A stretch of DNA of 7,925 nucleotides, from NCBI GenBank assembly GCA_041191265.1, contig JBEEPE010000276.1, positions 1-7,925 on the forward strand. Direction: 5' to 3'. This document shows, one piece after another, positions 1 to 6,170 of the stretch (the first letter of the stretch is position 1; the number at the start of each line of letters is the position of its first letter). Both the position numbers and the translations under genes were made by a program. This DNA is from JBEEPE01 sp041191265 (GTDB lineage Bacteria; Verrucomicrobiota; Verrucomicrobiia; Chthoniobacterales; Chthoniobacteraceae). The notes under the pieces are model-generated. The model did not search any database. It was not told where the DNA came from and saw only the letters and a program-made list of their open reading frames with translations.

Positions 1-525
1 ATAGATCCGCGCAATCCGCCGCTTCCCACCCGCTGCCCCCTCGCCACCGAACCACCTCTCCATCAGATACTCCGCTTGAACCCGACCCACCTTCACGTTG
101 TCGAAGGTCACATACAAGTCGAGGTCGCACCCGCGAATCAATCGGTCGTACGCAAGCACCGGCACCCCTCCGGCATGCGCCGATTCCACCGCCTTGGACA
201 TCGCCTCGCCGTTGTGCGGCGCCACCACCAACACATCAATGCCCTGCCCCAGCAACGACTCACAATCCCGAATCTGTTGCGCATCGTCACTATTCGCCGA
301 CAACACCACCACCTCAGCCCCCAGCTCGCGCGCCCGCGCAACGAACGTGTCGCGATCCCGCTGCCACCGCTCCTCCTTCAACGTGTCCAACGACAATCCT
401 ATCCGCGGCGCCCCGCCCTGCTTCCCCCGCACGCGCTCCCCACCAGCACCGCCCTTCGACACCGCCAGTCCCAACAACACACTCAGCACGCAGGACGCAA
501 CAACCAGCACGATTCGGCTTTTCAT
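1..525 (-). CDS. xylF: D-xylose ABC transporter substrate-binding protein, N-terminal half (partial)
   Basis: The first 175 codons of a periplasmic sugar-binding protein; the reading frame is open at the window edge, so the C-terminal part is missing. Residues 1-22 form a signal peptide (basic start KSR, then a hydrophobic stretch to about Val22), followed by a Gly/Lys-rich linker at about 23-38. The ligand-binding fold begins near residue 39 with PRIGLSLDTLKEERWQRDRD. It continues with SANSDDAQQI, GIDVLVVAPHNG, VPVLAYDRLI and LYVTFDNVKVG, a pattern closely matching E. coli XylF (ERWQKDRD, SANG, GVDVLVI, VLAYDRMI, FDNEKVG). The family binds D-xylose with high affinity and delivers it to the XylGH permease; xylG and xylH would be expected beyond base 1. 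Start ATG 523-525 has a good Shine-Dalgarno. A Cys at residue 12 loosely fits a lipobox, but it lies inside the hydrophobic core, so a lipoprotein is unlikely. The sugar specificity is inferred from similarity; a related pentose or hexose is possible. Confidence 0.88.
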   Translation of the reverse strand, partial: MKSRIVLVVASCVLSVLLGLAVSKGGAGGERVRGKQGGAPRIGLSLDTLKEERWQRDRDTFVARARELGAEVVVLSANSDDAQQIRDCESLLGQGIDVLVVAPHNGEAMSKAVESAHAGGVPVLAYDRLIRGCDLDLYVTFDNVKVGRVQAEYLMERWFGGEGAAGGKRRIARIY

Positions 526-645
526 AAAAAAACTCTCCCGCCCTTAAAGCAGCCCTCGTGCTCCCTTTCGAGAATCCCCCCGCCAATGGCCGTAGGCGCC
601 CCGCAACTCAGCCGACCCAACCACAAACGCCCCCTCAGCCCGCGC
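526..645 (-). other. Intergenic region between gspG and xylF
   Basis: A 120-base gap that should hold the end of the gsp transcript and the xylF promoter. It is G-rich on the minus strand. An imperfect hairpin can form at 581-598 (arms CGCC and GGCG), but no T-run follows it on the minus strand, so I do not call it a terminator. No convincing -35/-10 pair is visible; the only A/T-rich element near the start is CTTTAA around 544-549. Several G-tracts of three lie at 537-565, including one that overlaps the ribosome binding site. Confidence 0.4.
535..539 (-). promoter_or_regulatory. Ribosome binding site of xylF
   Basis: On the minus strand GGGAG lies 9 bases before the ATG at 525, separated from it mainly by a run of T. 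It supports the chosen start. Confidence 0.6.
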
Positions 646-1269
646 TCACCACGTCTTCACCCACTTCGCCACATCAGCTCCCGTCGTCCCCTTGGCCGTC
701 GACCACAAATCATAATCCGCACCGTACCCCGGCGACGCATCACTCTCCACCGGACGACGCCCCGCGCTCAACTCCGTCTGCATCCACTGCGCACGCGCCG
801 TCGAATACCCATACGCATTTCCCCAAGGATCACGCAGATACGTTAACCCCCCAGCGCGCCCCGTCTGGTCAGCTTTGAAAGCCATGTACGCCTTCGTGTC
901 CTGCGCCGCGCTGCCCGATTGCGAACGTCCCGACAACGCCGCATACAACTCAGCCGCAGCCCCAATATAGGCCGCCGTGCGTGGATCCTGACTCGCACGC
1001 GGATCCAGCGCGTCCGACATTTGCCCACGCGGAAACGAAGAGTTGTCCGCGCGATAGTTCTCCAGACCCGTCCGCATCGCAGCCATCTCAGACTGCGCCT
1101 TCGAACGCGAGGCCTTCCCGAACACCGAACCGCCAATCTGCGAAACCAGCCCTGTCAGCACGGCCAAAATCGCAATCACCACCAACAGTTCCACGAGTGA
1201 AAATCCACTCCGTCCGCCACGCACATTCGTCTGCATCTTCATCGTCATGAGGGGTTCGCCATTCAACAT
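646..1269 (-). CDS. gspG: GspG-like type II secretion major pseudopilin (enlarged)
   Basis: A pseudopilin-like protein of 207 residues. It has a 22-residue basic leader ending RGGRSG, a prepilin peptidase site between Gly22 and Phe23 (mature start FSLVE with Glu at +5, needed for assembly), and a hydrophobic helix at about 23-45. The GspG signature follows: YLRDPWGNAYGY at 144-155 and YDLWSTAKG at 186-194, ending in Trp207. Processed subunits of this family polymerise at the inner membrane into the pseudopilus of type II secretion. Known GspG proteins are roughly 140-150 residues; the extra length here sits in a variable region at about 80-140 and in an insert at about 156-183 between the DPWGN and DLWS motifs. 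It follows gspF with only 5 bases between the TAG stop and this ATG, suggesting translational coupling. Met8, Met10 and Met12 are alternative starts; none has a clear Shine-Dalgarno. It could instead be a type IV pilin-like protein of another system. Confidence 0.85.
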   Translation of the reverse strand: MLNGEPLMTMKMQTNVRGGRSGFSLVELLVVIAILAVLTGLVSQIGGSVFGKASRSKAQSEMAAMRTGLENYRADNSSFPRGQMSDALDPRASQDPRTAAYIGAAAELYAALSGRSQSGSAAQDTKAYMAFKADQTGRAGGLTYLRDPWGNAYGYSTARAQWMQTELSAGRRPVESDASPGYGADYDLWSTAKGTTGADVAKWVKTW

Positions 1270-1274
1270 TCAGA

Positions 1275-2540
1275 CTACGTCTTCACGTCACTCATCCCCT
1301 TGATGAGGTCGATCATCGGCAAGAACAACGCAATCACGATTGTCCCCACAATCACCGCAAGAAACACAATCATCAGCGGCTCCAACAACGACGTCAGCCC
1401 CTCCACCGAGTTGTCCACCTCATCGTCATACACCTCAGCAATCTTCATCAACATGTCCGGCAACTGACCCGTCTCCTCACCAACGTCCACCATCGAAATC
1501 ACCATCGGCGGAAACACGCCGCACGACTCCAACGGCGTCACCACCGATTCCCCCTCCTTCACCGCGTCGTGAACTTTCATCACCGCATCCGCCACCACCG
1601 AGTTTCCCGCCGTCTCACGCGTGATCATCAACGCCTGAAGAATCGGCACCCCGCTCGTCACCAACGTTCCCAGCGTTCGCGTAAACCGGGAAATCGAACT
1701 CTTCCGCAAAATGTCCCCAAAAATGGGCGACCGCAACGCCACCTTGTCAAACGCGGCACGCCCCTTCGTCGACGCCATAAAGGTCTTCGCCAGCAGGAAA
1801 ATTCCGAAAATACCGCCCCCCAGCAAATACCAGTACTCCTGAGCATTCTTACTCAGGTTCATGACAAACAACGTCAACGCAGGCAACGGCTTCCCATTCA
1901 ACATGTCGTTAAACACCGTCTGGAAACGCGGAACGATAAACGTCAGCAGGAAAACCATGATCAACACCGCAATCGACAACACCACCACCGGGTAGGTCAT
2001 CGCTGACTTCACCTTGTTCCGCAACTTCTCAGCCTTCTCCTGAAACTCTGCGAGACGGTTCAGCACAATCTCAAGAACCCCGCCCAACTCCCCCGCCTTC
2101 ACCATATTCACGTACAACCGACTGAACACTTTCGGATACTGAGACATCGACTCCGAAAAGGTGCTACCGCCCTGCACCGCTTCCGCAATCCCCATGATAA
2201 TCTTCTTCAACACCGGATCCTTCTCCTGCTTGCCCAACACATCCAGACCCCGCAACAACGGCAACCCCGCATCAATCAGTGTTGCCAACTGACGCGTGAA
2301 AATCATCAGCACCTTCGAACTCACCGTCTTCCGCTGAAACATCCCCCCACCACCGCCCGCCTTCTTTTTCGAACCACCCGCCTTCGCAGGCTTCGCTCCC
2401 GCCTTCGCCTCCGCCACAGACGTCGGAAACAATCCAGCCTGACGCAACTGCAACACGACATCGTTCTGCGAGGCCGCGTCCATCGTGCCGCGACTCTCCT
2501 GTCCGCGCGCATCCAAGGCCACATAATCAAACTTCGGCAT
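1275..2540 (-). CDS. gspF: GspF/PilC-type inner membrane platform protein
   Basis: A 421-residue polytopic platform protein that anchors the assembly ATPase at the inner membrane and couples it to (pseudo)pilin polymerisation. It has the usual layout: an N-terminal cytoplasmic region starting FDYVALDARG, and two repeated T2SSF domains at about 76-200 and 279-400. Each carries the family pattern (FTRQLATLIDAGLPLLRGLD at 81-100; FTRTLGTLVTSGVPILQAL at 296-314) and a VKAGE / VDVGEETGQL segment (147-151 and 351-360). Likely membrane segments are at about 183-203, 236-255 and 388-411. Length is typical for the family (about 400). Residues 43-66 form an Ala/Gly/Lys-rich linker. It lies between the second ATPase gene (98-base gap) and gspG (5-base gap), the normal E-F-G order. 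No Shine-Dalgarno precedes the ATG; the upstream bases are CCCCCAAAGACT. Type II secretion and type IV pilus versions cannot be told apart from this protein alone. Confidence 0.93.
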   Translation of the reverse strand: MPKFDYVALDARGQESRGTMDAASQNDVVLQLRQAGLFPTSVAEAKAGAKPAKAGGSKKKAGGGGGMFQRKTVSSKVLMIFTRQLATLIDAGLPLLRGLDVLGKQEKDPVLKKIIMGIAEAVQGGSTFSESMSQYPKVFSRLYVNMVKAGELGGVLEIVLNRLAEFQEKAEKLRNKVKSAMTYPVVVLSIAVLIMVFLLTFIVPRFQTVFNDMLNGKPLPALTLFVMNLSKNAQEYWYLLGGGIFGIFLLAKTFMASTKGRAAFDKVALRSPIFGDILRKSSISRFTRTLGTLVTSGVPILQALMITRETAGNSVVADAVMKVHDAVKEGESVVTPLESCGVFPPMVISMVDVGEETGQLPDMLMKIAEVYDDEVDNSVEGLTSLLEPLMIVFLAVIVGTIVIALFLPMIDLIKGMSDVKT

Positions 2541-2638
2541 AGTCTTTGGGGGTTAAAGATTCTTTCGACCGCTGCACCGACAACTTCGCGCCCTCTCGGA
2601 AAGCGAAAATCACGCCCGTGCAGGCTTTCATCAAACCA
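2541..2638 (-). other. Intergenic region between second ATPase gene and gspF
   Basis: A 98-base spacer inside the gsp cluster, longer than its other internal gaps. On the minus strand a hairpin can form at 2585-2607: outer arms TTCGC and GCGAA (5 perfect pairs), a small internal loop, then three inner pairs closing a GAGA tetraloop. No T-run follows, so it is not a standard terminator; it might stabilise or separate the transcript segments. No promoter consensus is recognisable. Confidence 0.35.
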
Positions 2639-4291
2639 TCAGGTGTACTTCAGGACCTCCTCAATCGTCGTGTCCCCATCAAAAATCGACCGCAACCCGT
2701 CCTCACGCAACGTCGTCATCCCCAACTCAATCGCTTTCTGCTTCATCACCACCCCAGGAGCCCGCTGATTGATCAACTCCCGAATCGGCTCCGACATGTC
2801 CAACAACTCGTAAATCCCTTTCCGCCCCTTGTACCCCGTGCTGTTACACACCTGACAGCCCTGACCGTAATAGAAACTCTTGTCTCCAATCTCGTGCGGA
2901 GACAGACCCAACTGCGACAACACCGCCTCCGTCGGTTCGTACGGCGTCCGGCACTGCTTGCAAACGCGACGAATCAGGCGCTGCCCCAACACCCCCTCCA
3001 ACGACGCCGAAATCAAAAACGGCTCCACACCCATATCAATCAATCGCGTCACCGCCCCCGGCGCATCATTCGTATGCAACGTCGTCAACACCAGATGCCC
3101 TGTCAGTGACGCCTGAATCGCAATCTGTGCCGTTTCCACATCGCGCGTTTCCCCCACCATGATGCGATCCGGATCCTGACGCAAAAACGCCCGCAAAACG
3201 CGCGCAAACGTCAAGCCAATGCCCTCACTCACAGGCACCTGAATAATCCCATCAATGTCATACTCCACCGGATCCTCCGCCGTCAGCACCTTCGCATCAA
3301 TCGTGTTAATCTTGTTCAAACAGGCGTAAAGCGTCGTCGTCTTCCCTGACCCCGTCGGGCCCGTCACAATGAAAATCCCGTTCGGCAACTCAATCACCCG
3401 CAACAGGTAATCGTAAATCCGTTTCGGCATCCCCAGGGTCTCCAAATCCAAACTCACCGCCGATCGGTCCAACACCCGCAACACCACACTCTCACCAAAC
3501 TGCGTCGGCAACGTCGACACACGAAGGTCCACCTGTTTCCCCGCAATCTGCTTCTGAATCCGTCCATCCTGCGGCAACCGCCGCTCCGCAATGTTCAGAT
3601 TGGACATCACCTTCACCCGCGAAATCACCGGACTCGCCAAATGCCGAGGCGGAGGCGCCATCTCGTACAAGGCACCATCCACGCGATACCGAATCTTGAA
3701 CTCATGCTCAAACGGTTCGAAGTGAATATCCGAAGCACGGTCCGCAATCGCCTGCTGCAAAACAAGATCCACGTACTTGATAATCGGCGCAGCAGTCGCC
3801 TCATCCTCATCCTCCACACTCACCGCCCCCAAATCTCTCAACGCCCCCTCCAACTCCTCCGCCCCTCGGCTGTAATACCGCTTAATCAACTGATCGATGT
3901 CGTCCTCCGGCGCCAAAAACACCTGAATGTCTCGGCCCAACCCAAACCGCAAATCCTCCAGCATCTGATGGTTCAAAGGATCCGCCACCACTAACTGAAT
4001 CGTGTGCCCGTCCAGCCCCACCGGGAAAACTCGGTGCAACTGCGCCAACCCCGCCGGCACCGAACGTAGAACCGGAATCGCGGGCTCAAACCCCGTCAAA
4101 TCAAGCGACTCCGTCCCCACAATTTGAGCGAGCGCATGGTAGAAATCCACCTTCGACATCACCCCGATTTGCTCCAACGCAGCGCCAATCGGCAACCCCG
4201 TCGCCGTCACGTGGTTCACCAGATCCTCCACCGCATCCTGTGAAATCACCTGATGCTCCGCCAACAACTCGAGAACTTGGAAATGGTTCAT
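2639..4291 (-). CDS. gspE: GspE/PilB-type secretion or pilus assembly ATPase (second of two)
   Basis: A 550-residue cytoplasmic hexameric ATPase of the GspE/PilB family, which powers extraction and polymerisation of (pseudo)pilins through GspF. Residues 1-140 form the MshEN/T2SSE N-terminal region, then an acidic linker (EDEDE at 160-164) and the N2 domain (RASDIHFEP, then RLPQDGRIQ near 238-246). The ATPase core carries Walker A GPTGSGKT 311-318, Asp box AEDPVEYD 338-345, RQDPD 371-375 with Walker B RIMVGETRD 376-384, and His box TGHLVLTTLHTND 397-409. Two CxxC pairs (444/447, 479/482) form the zinc-binding tetracysteine motif. GETRD replaces the commoner GEIRD; all expected catalytic residues are present. 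It closely resembles the protein encoded just upstream, with a 19-base gap between them. It is not PilT, which lacks the N-terminal domain. Start ATG has no Shine-Dalgarno, but the N-terminus aligns with the paralogue from the GTG start proposed there. Confidence 0.93.
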   Translation of the reverse strand: MNHFQVLELLAEHQVISQDAVEDLVNHVTATGLPIGAALEQIGVMSKVDFYHALAQIVGTESLDLTGFEPAIPVLRSVPAGLAQLHRVFPVGLDGHTIQLVVADPLNHQMLEDLRFGLGRDIQVFLAPEDDIDQLIKRYYSRGAEELEGALRDLGAVSVEDEDEATAAPIIKYVDLVLQQAIADRASDIHFEPFEHEFKIRYRVDGALYEMAPPPRHLASPVISRVKVMSNLNIAERRLPQDGRIQKQIAGKQVDLRVSTLPTQFGESVVLRVLDRSAVSLDLETLGMPKRIYDYLLRVIELPNGIFIVTGPTGSGKTTTLYACLNKINTIDAKVLTAEDPVEYDIDGIIQVPVSEGIGLTFARVLRAFLRQDPDRIMVGETRDVETAQIAIQASLTGHLVLTTLHTNDAPGAVTRLIDMGVEPFLISASLEGVLGQRLIRRVCKQCRTPYEPTEAVLSQLGLSPHEIGDKSFYYGQGCQVCNSTGYKGRKGIYELLDMSEPIRELINQRAPGVVMKQKAIELGMTTLREDGLRSIFDGDTTIEEVLKYT

Positions 4292-4310
4292 ATCAATCGA
4301 TCTATGTGGA

Positions 4311-5972
4311 TCAGTCCTTGTCCCCCATCGTTACCGAAATCACCTCGTCCGCCGTCGTCATCCCCGCCAGCACCTTCCGAATCCCATCCTCCCGAAGCGT
4401 CCGCATCCCCATCTCCCGCGCTCGCTTCCGCAATACCACCGTCGTCGATCGCGAGTTGATCATGTGCCGCACTTCGTCATCCACCTGGAAAATCTCAAAC
4501 AACCCCACCCGCCCACGATACCCATTGTAACGACAGTTATCGCACCCCTTCCCCTGCGAAACCGAGGCACCCGCCATCTGACTCGCATCCAACCCCAACG
4601 AACGCATTTCCGACAATTTCAGCTCCGCCGGCATCTTGCACTTCGGACACAACCGACGCACCAACCGCTGCGCCATCATCGCCCGCACCGCCGACGAAAC
4701 CAAAAACGGTTGCACCCCAATGTCCACCAACCGCGCCACCGCACTCGGTGCATCATTCGTGTGCAAGGTCGAAAACACCAAGTGCCCCGTCAGCGAAGCA
4801 TTAATCGCAATATTCGCCGTCTCAGGATCCCGGATTTCCCCGATCATGATGATGTTCGGGGCCTGACGCAGAATCGACCGCAACGCCGCCGGAAACGTCA
4901 TCCCAATGTCCGTGTTTACCTGCACCTGGTTGATCCCCGACATCTGATACTCCACCGGATCCTCCACCGTAATCAACTTGCGGTCAGACCGATTGATGTA
5001 GTTCAAACACGCATACAGCGTCGTCGTCTTCCCCGACCCCGTCGGACCCGTCACCAACAGGATTCCGTCCGGCAACCCCAGCATCCGCTCGAAGACCGCC
5101 TGGTCGTCCGAAAGAAACCCCAACTGCGGCAACCCCAGTTGCAGCGACGACTTGTCCAAAATACGCATGACCACGCTCTCCCCGTGCGTCGTCGGAATCG
5201 TCGAAACACGAAGATCCACCTGCTTCGCCCCCACCTGCACCTGAATGCGCCCATCCTGCGGCAACCGCTTCTCCGCAATGGACATCGACCCCGACATGAT
5301 CTTCAGCCGCGAAACAATCGCCGACGCCAGTTTCTTCGGCGGACTCGGCATCTCCTGCAAAATGCCATCCACTCGGAACCGCACCCGAAAGCGCGTCTCC
5401 AATGGCTCGAGGTGGATATCACTCGCCCTCAGGTTGTGAGCCTCGAGCAACAGGTTCGAAACCATCTTGATAATCGGCGCGTCGCCTTCCTCGTCAGCCA
5501 ACGACTGCATCCCATCCAGCGCGGAACTCTCCCCCTCCAACCCAATCCGATAGTAACGCTTCTGCGCCTCGCGAATCGCCGCAGGTGTCGCGCACACAAA
5601 CGACAACTCATGCTGAGTCAACATGTGCCCCAGCGAATCAAACGTATCGAAATCAATCGGGTTCCCCACCGCCAACGTCAACGCATTCCCCGCCAACGCC
5701 ACCGGAATCACCTTAAAACGCTCCACCAACTCCCGAGGCACCGCATCCACCGCCATTTGCGGCACGGAAAACTCCCCCAAATCAACGAACTCCATCTGCG
5801 CATGCGCCGCCAAAGCCCGCATCTCGTCCTCCTCCGTCAACACCCCCTGCCGAATCAACTCCTCCACCACCAACCCGTCCGCCGCGCTCTCCCGCGCCAT
5901 CGCCACCTGATCAGGCGTCACCAAACTCGTCTCCTGCAATATCTCGAGAATGAAATCTTGGTTCGTGCTCAC
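4311..5972 (-). CDS. gspE: GspE/PilB-type secretion or pilus assembly ATPase (first of two)
   Basis: A 553-residue paralogue of the next ATPase in the cluster, with the same architecture: MshEN-type region 1-140, ASDIHLEP at 183-190, RLPQDGRIQ near 236-244, Walker A GPTGSGKT 309-316, Asp box VEDPVEYQ 336-343, Walker B IIMIGEIRD 374-382, His box TGHLVFSTLHTND 395-407, and CxxC pairs at 442/445 and 477/480. One oddity: the segment normally RQDPD before Walker B reads RQAPN (369-373), losing both Asp residues, while the Walker B Glu remains. It should supply energy for pseudopilus or pilus assembly together with GspF. I chose GTG 5970-5972 because the product starts V-STNQDFILEIL and aligns with the paralogue's N-terminus (MNHFQVLELL), giving matching lengths. 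The frame stays open to a TTG at 6054-6056, adding 28 residues (Cys/Gly-rich, unlike the family), which I consider untranslated leader. The Shine-Dalgarno is poor (AGAGA). Confidence 0.9.
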   Translation of the reverse strand: MSTNQDFILEILQETSLVTPDQVAMARESAADGLVVEELIRQGVLTEEDEMRALAAHAQMEFVDLGEFSVPQMAVDAVPRELVERFKVIPVALAGNALTLAVGNPIDFDTFDSLGHMLTQHELSFVCATPAAIREAQKRYYRIGLEGESSALDGMQSLADEEGDAPIIKMVSNLLLEAHNLRASDIHLEPLETRFRVRFRVDGILQEMPSPPKKLASAIVSRLKIMSGSMSIAEKRLPQDGRIQVQVGAKQVDLRVSTIPTTHGESVVMRILDKSSLQLGLPQLGFLSDDQAVFERMLGLPDGILLVTGPTGSGKTTTLYACLNYINRSDRKLITVEDPVEYQMSGINQVQVNTDIGMTFPAALRSILRQAPNIIMIGEIRDPETANIAINASLTGHLVFSTLHTNDAPSAVARLVDIGVQPFLVSSAVRAMMAQRLVRRLCPKCKMPAELKLSEMRSLGLDASQMAGASVSQGKGCDNCRYNGYRGRVGLFEIFQVDDEVRHMINSRSTTVVLRKRAREMGMRTLREDGIRKVLAGMTTADEVISVTMGDKD

Positions 5973-6003
5973 GTATGTCTCTAGAGGGGATTCCAGCGAA
6001 ACC

Positions 6004-6025
6004 GTGACACCACCGCAGCCGTCAC
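6004..6025 (-). repeat. Inverted repeat GTGAC-N12-GTCAC before the first ATPase gene
   Basis: Perfect 5-base arms separated by 12 bases, extendable by one G-T wobble on the minus strand. It ends 31 bases before the proposed GTG start. It could be an operator half-site pair or an mRNA hairpin. The spacing does not match a CRP site (TGTGA-N6-TCACA). Arms this short can arise by chance. Confidence 0.3.
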
Positions 6026-6080
6026 AGTCCGCATGAGAAAACCTTCCACCCGACAAACCGCGCCTTCAATCCCGAATCCT

Positions 6081-6101
6081 GTTTTTCCTTTGAGAAAAAA
6101 C
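6081..6101 (-). repeat. A/T-rich hairpin in the ftsY-gsp gap
   Basis: On the minus strand GTTTTTTC and GGAAAAAC can pair (8 pairs including one G-U) around a 5-base loop TCAAA. It stands out as A/T-rich in a G+C-rich gap and folds better as minus-strand RNA than plus-strand RNA. It might be part of a terminator after ftsY or a promoter-proximal element; no following T-run supports the first idea. Confidence 0.35.
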
Positions 6102-6170
6102 ACGCCGCTCACCACCCAAAATCACCTGAACCCACCCGCAACCCCTCAGCGAGGCCCCCGCCCCCCACTC

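Larger units (their letters stand above)
5973..6170 (-). promoter_or_regulatory. Leader and probable promoter region of the gsp cluster
   Basis: The 198-base gap between ftsY and the first ATPase gene is the most likely place for the end of the ribH-nusB-ftsY transcript and the start of the gsp transcript. On the minus strand it holds, in order: a cluster of five G-tracts (6131-6166), an A/T-rich hairpin (6081-6101), an inverted repeat GTGAC...GTCAC (6004-6025), and a possible 17-codon upstream frame (5981-6034). I see no sigma-70 or sigma-54 consensus I would defend, and no standard stem-plus-T-run terminator. Calling it regulatory is inference from position. Confidence 0.45.

Noticed and set aside
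490..525. Lipoprotein signal in XylF (Cys12 after VAS)
   Set aside because: The Cys lies in the middle of the hydrophobic segment, with about ten more hydrophobic residues after it, so an ordinary signal peptide fits better.
581..598. Hairpin between gspG and xylF as a transcription terminator
   Set aside because: The stem is imperfect and no T-run follows on the minus strand; G-rich sequence follows instead.
76..878. Plus-strand frames opposite xylF and the end of gspG
   Set aside because: Low-complexity Pro/Arg/His/Ser products without domains, overlapping clear minus-strand genes.
2546..3109. Plus-strand frame over the gspF-ATPase gap and ATPase 3' end
   Set aside because: Arg/His/Gln-rich shadow translation; no domain and no supporting start signal.
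2639..4291. Second ATPase as PilT retraction ATPase
   Set aside because: It has the full N-terminal MshEN-type region and the tetracysteine motif, which PilT lacks, and is far longer than PilT.
4464..5984. Long plus-strand open frame of about 500 codons opposite the first ATPase gene
   Set aside because: Its product is Arg/His/Pro/Gln-rich, typical of the antisense shadow of a G+C-rich gene, and the opposite strand encodes an unmistakable ATPase.
6003..6026. CRP-type operator before the gsp block
   Set aside because: TGTGA and TCACG half-sites are present but 14 bases apart rather than 6.
6144..6154. CCTC-GCT-GAGG hairpin after ftsY as a terminator
   Set aside because: Only four pairs around a three-base loop, no T-run, and it lies within the G-tract cluster.
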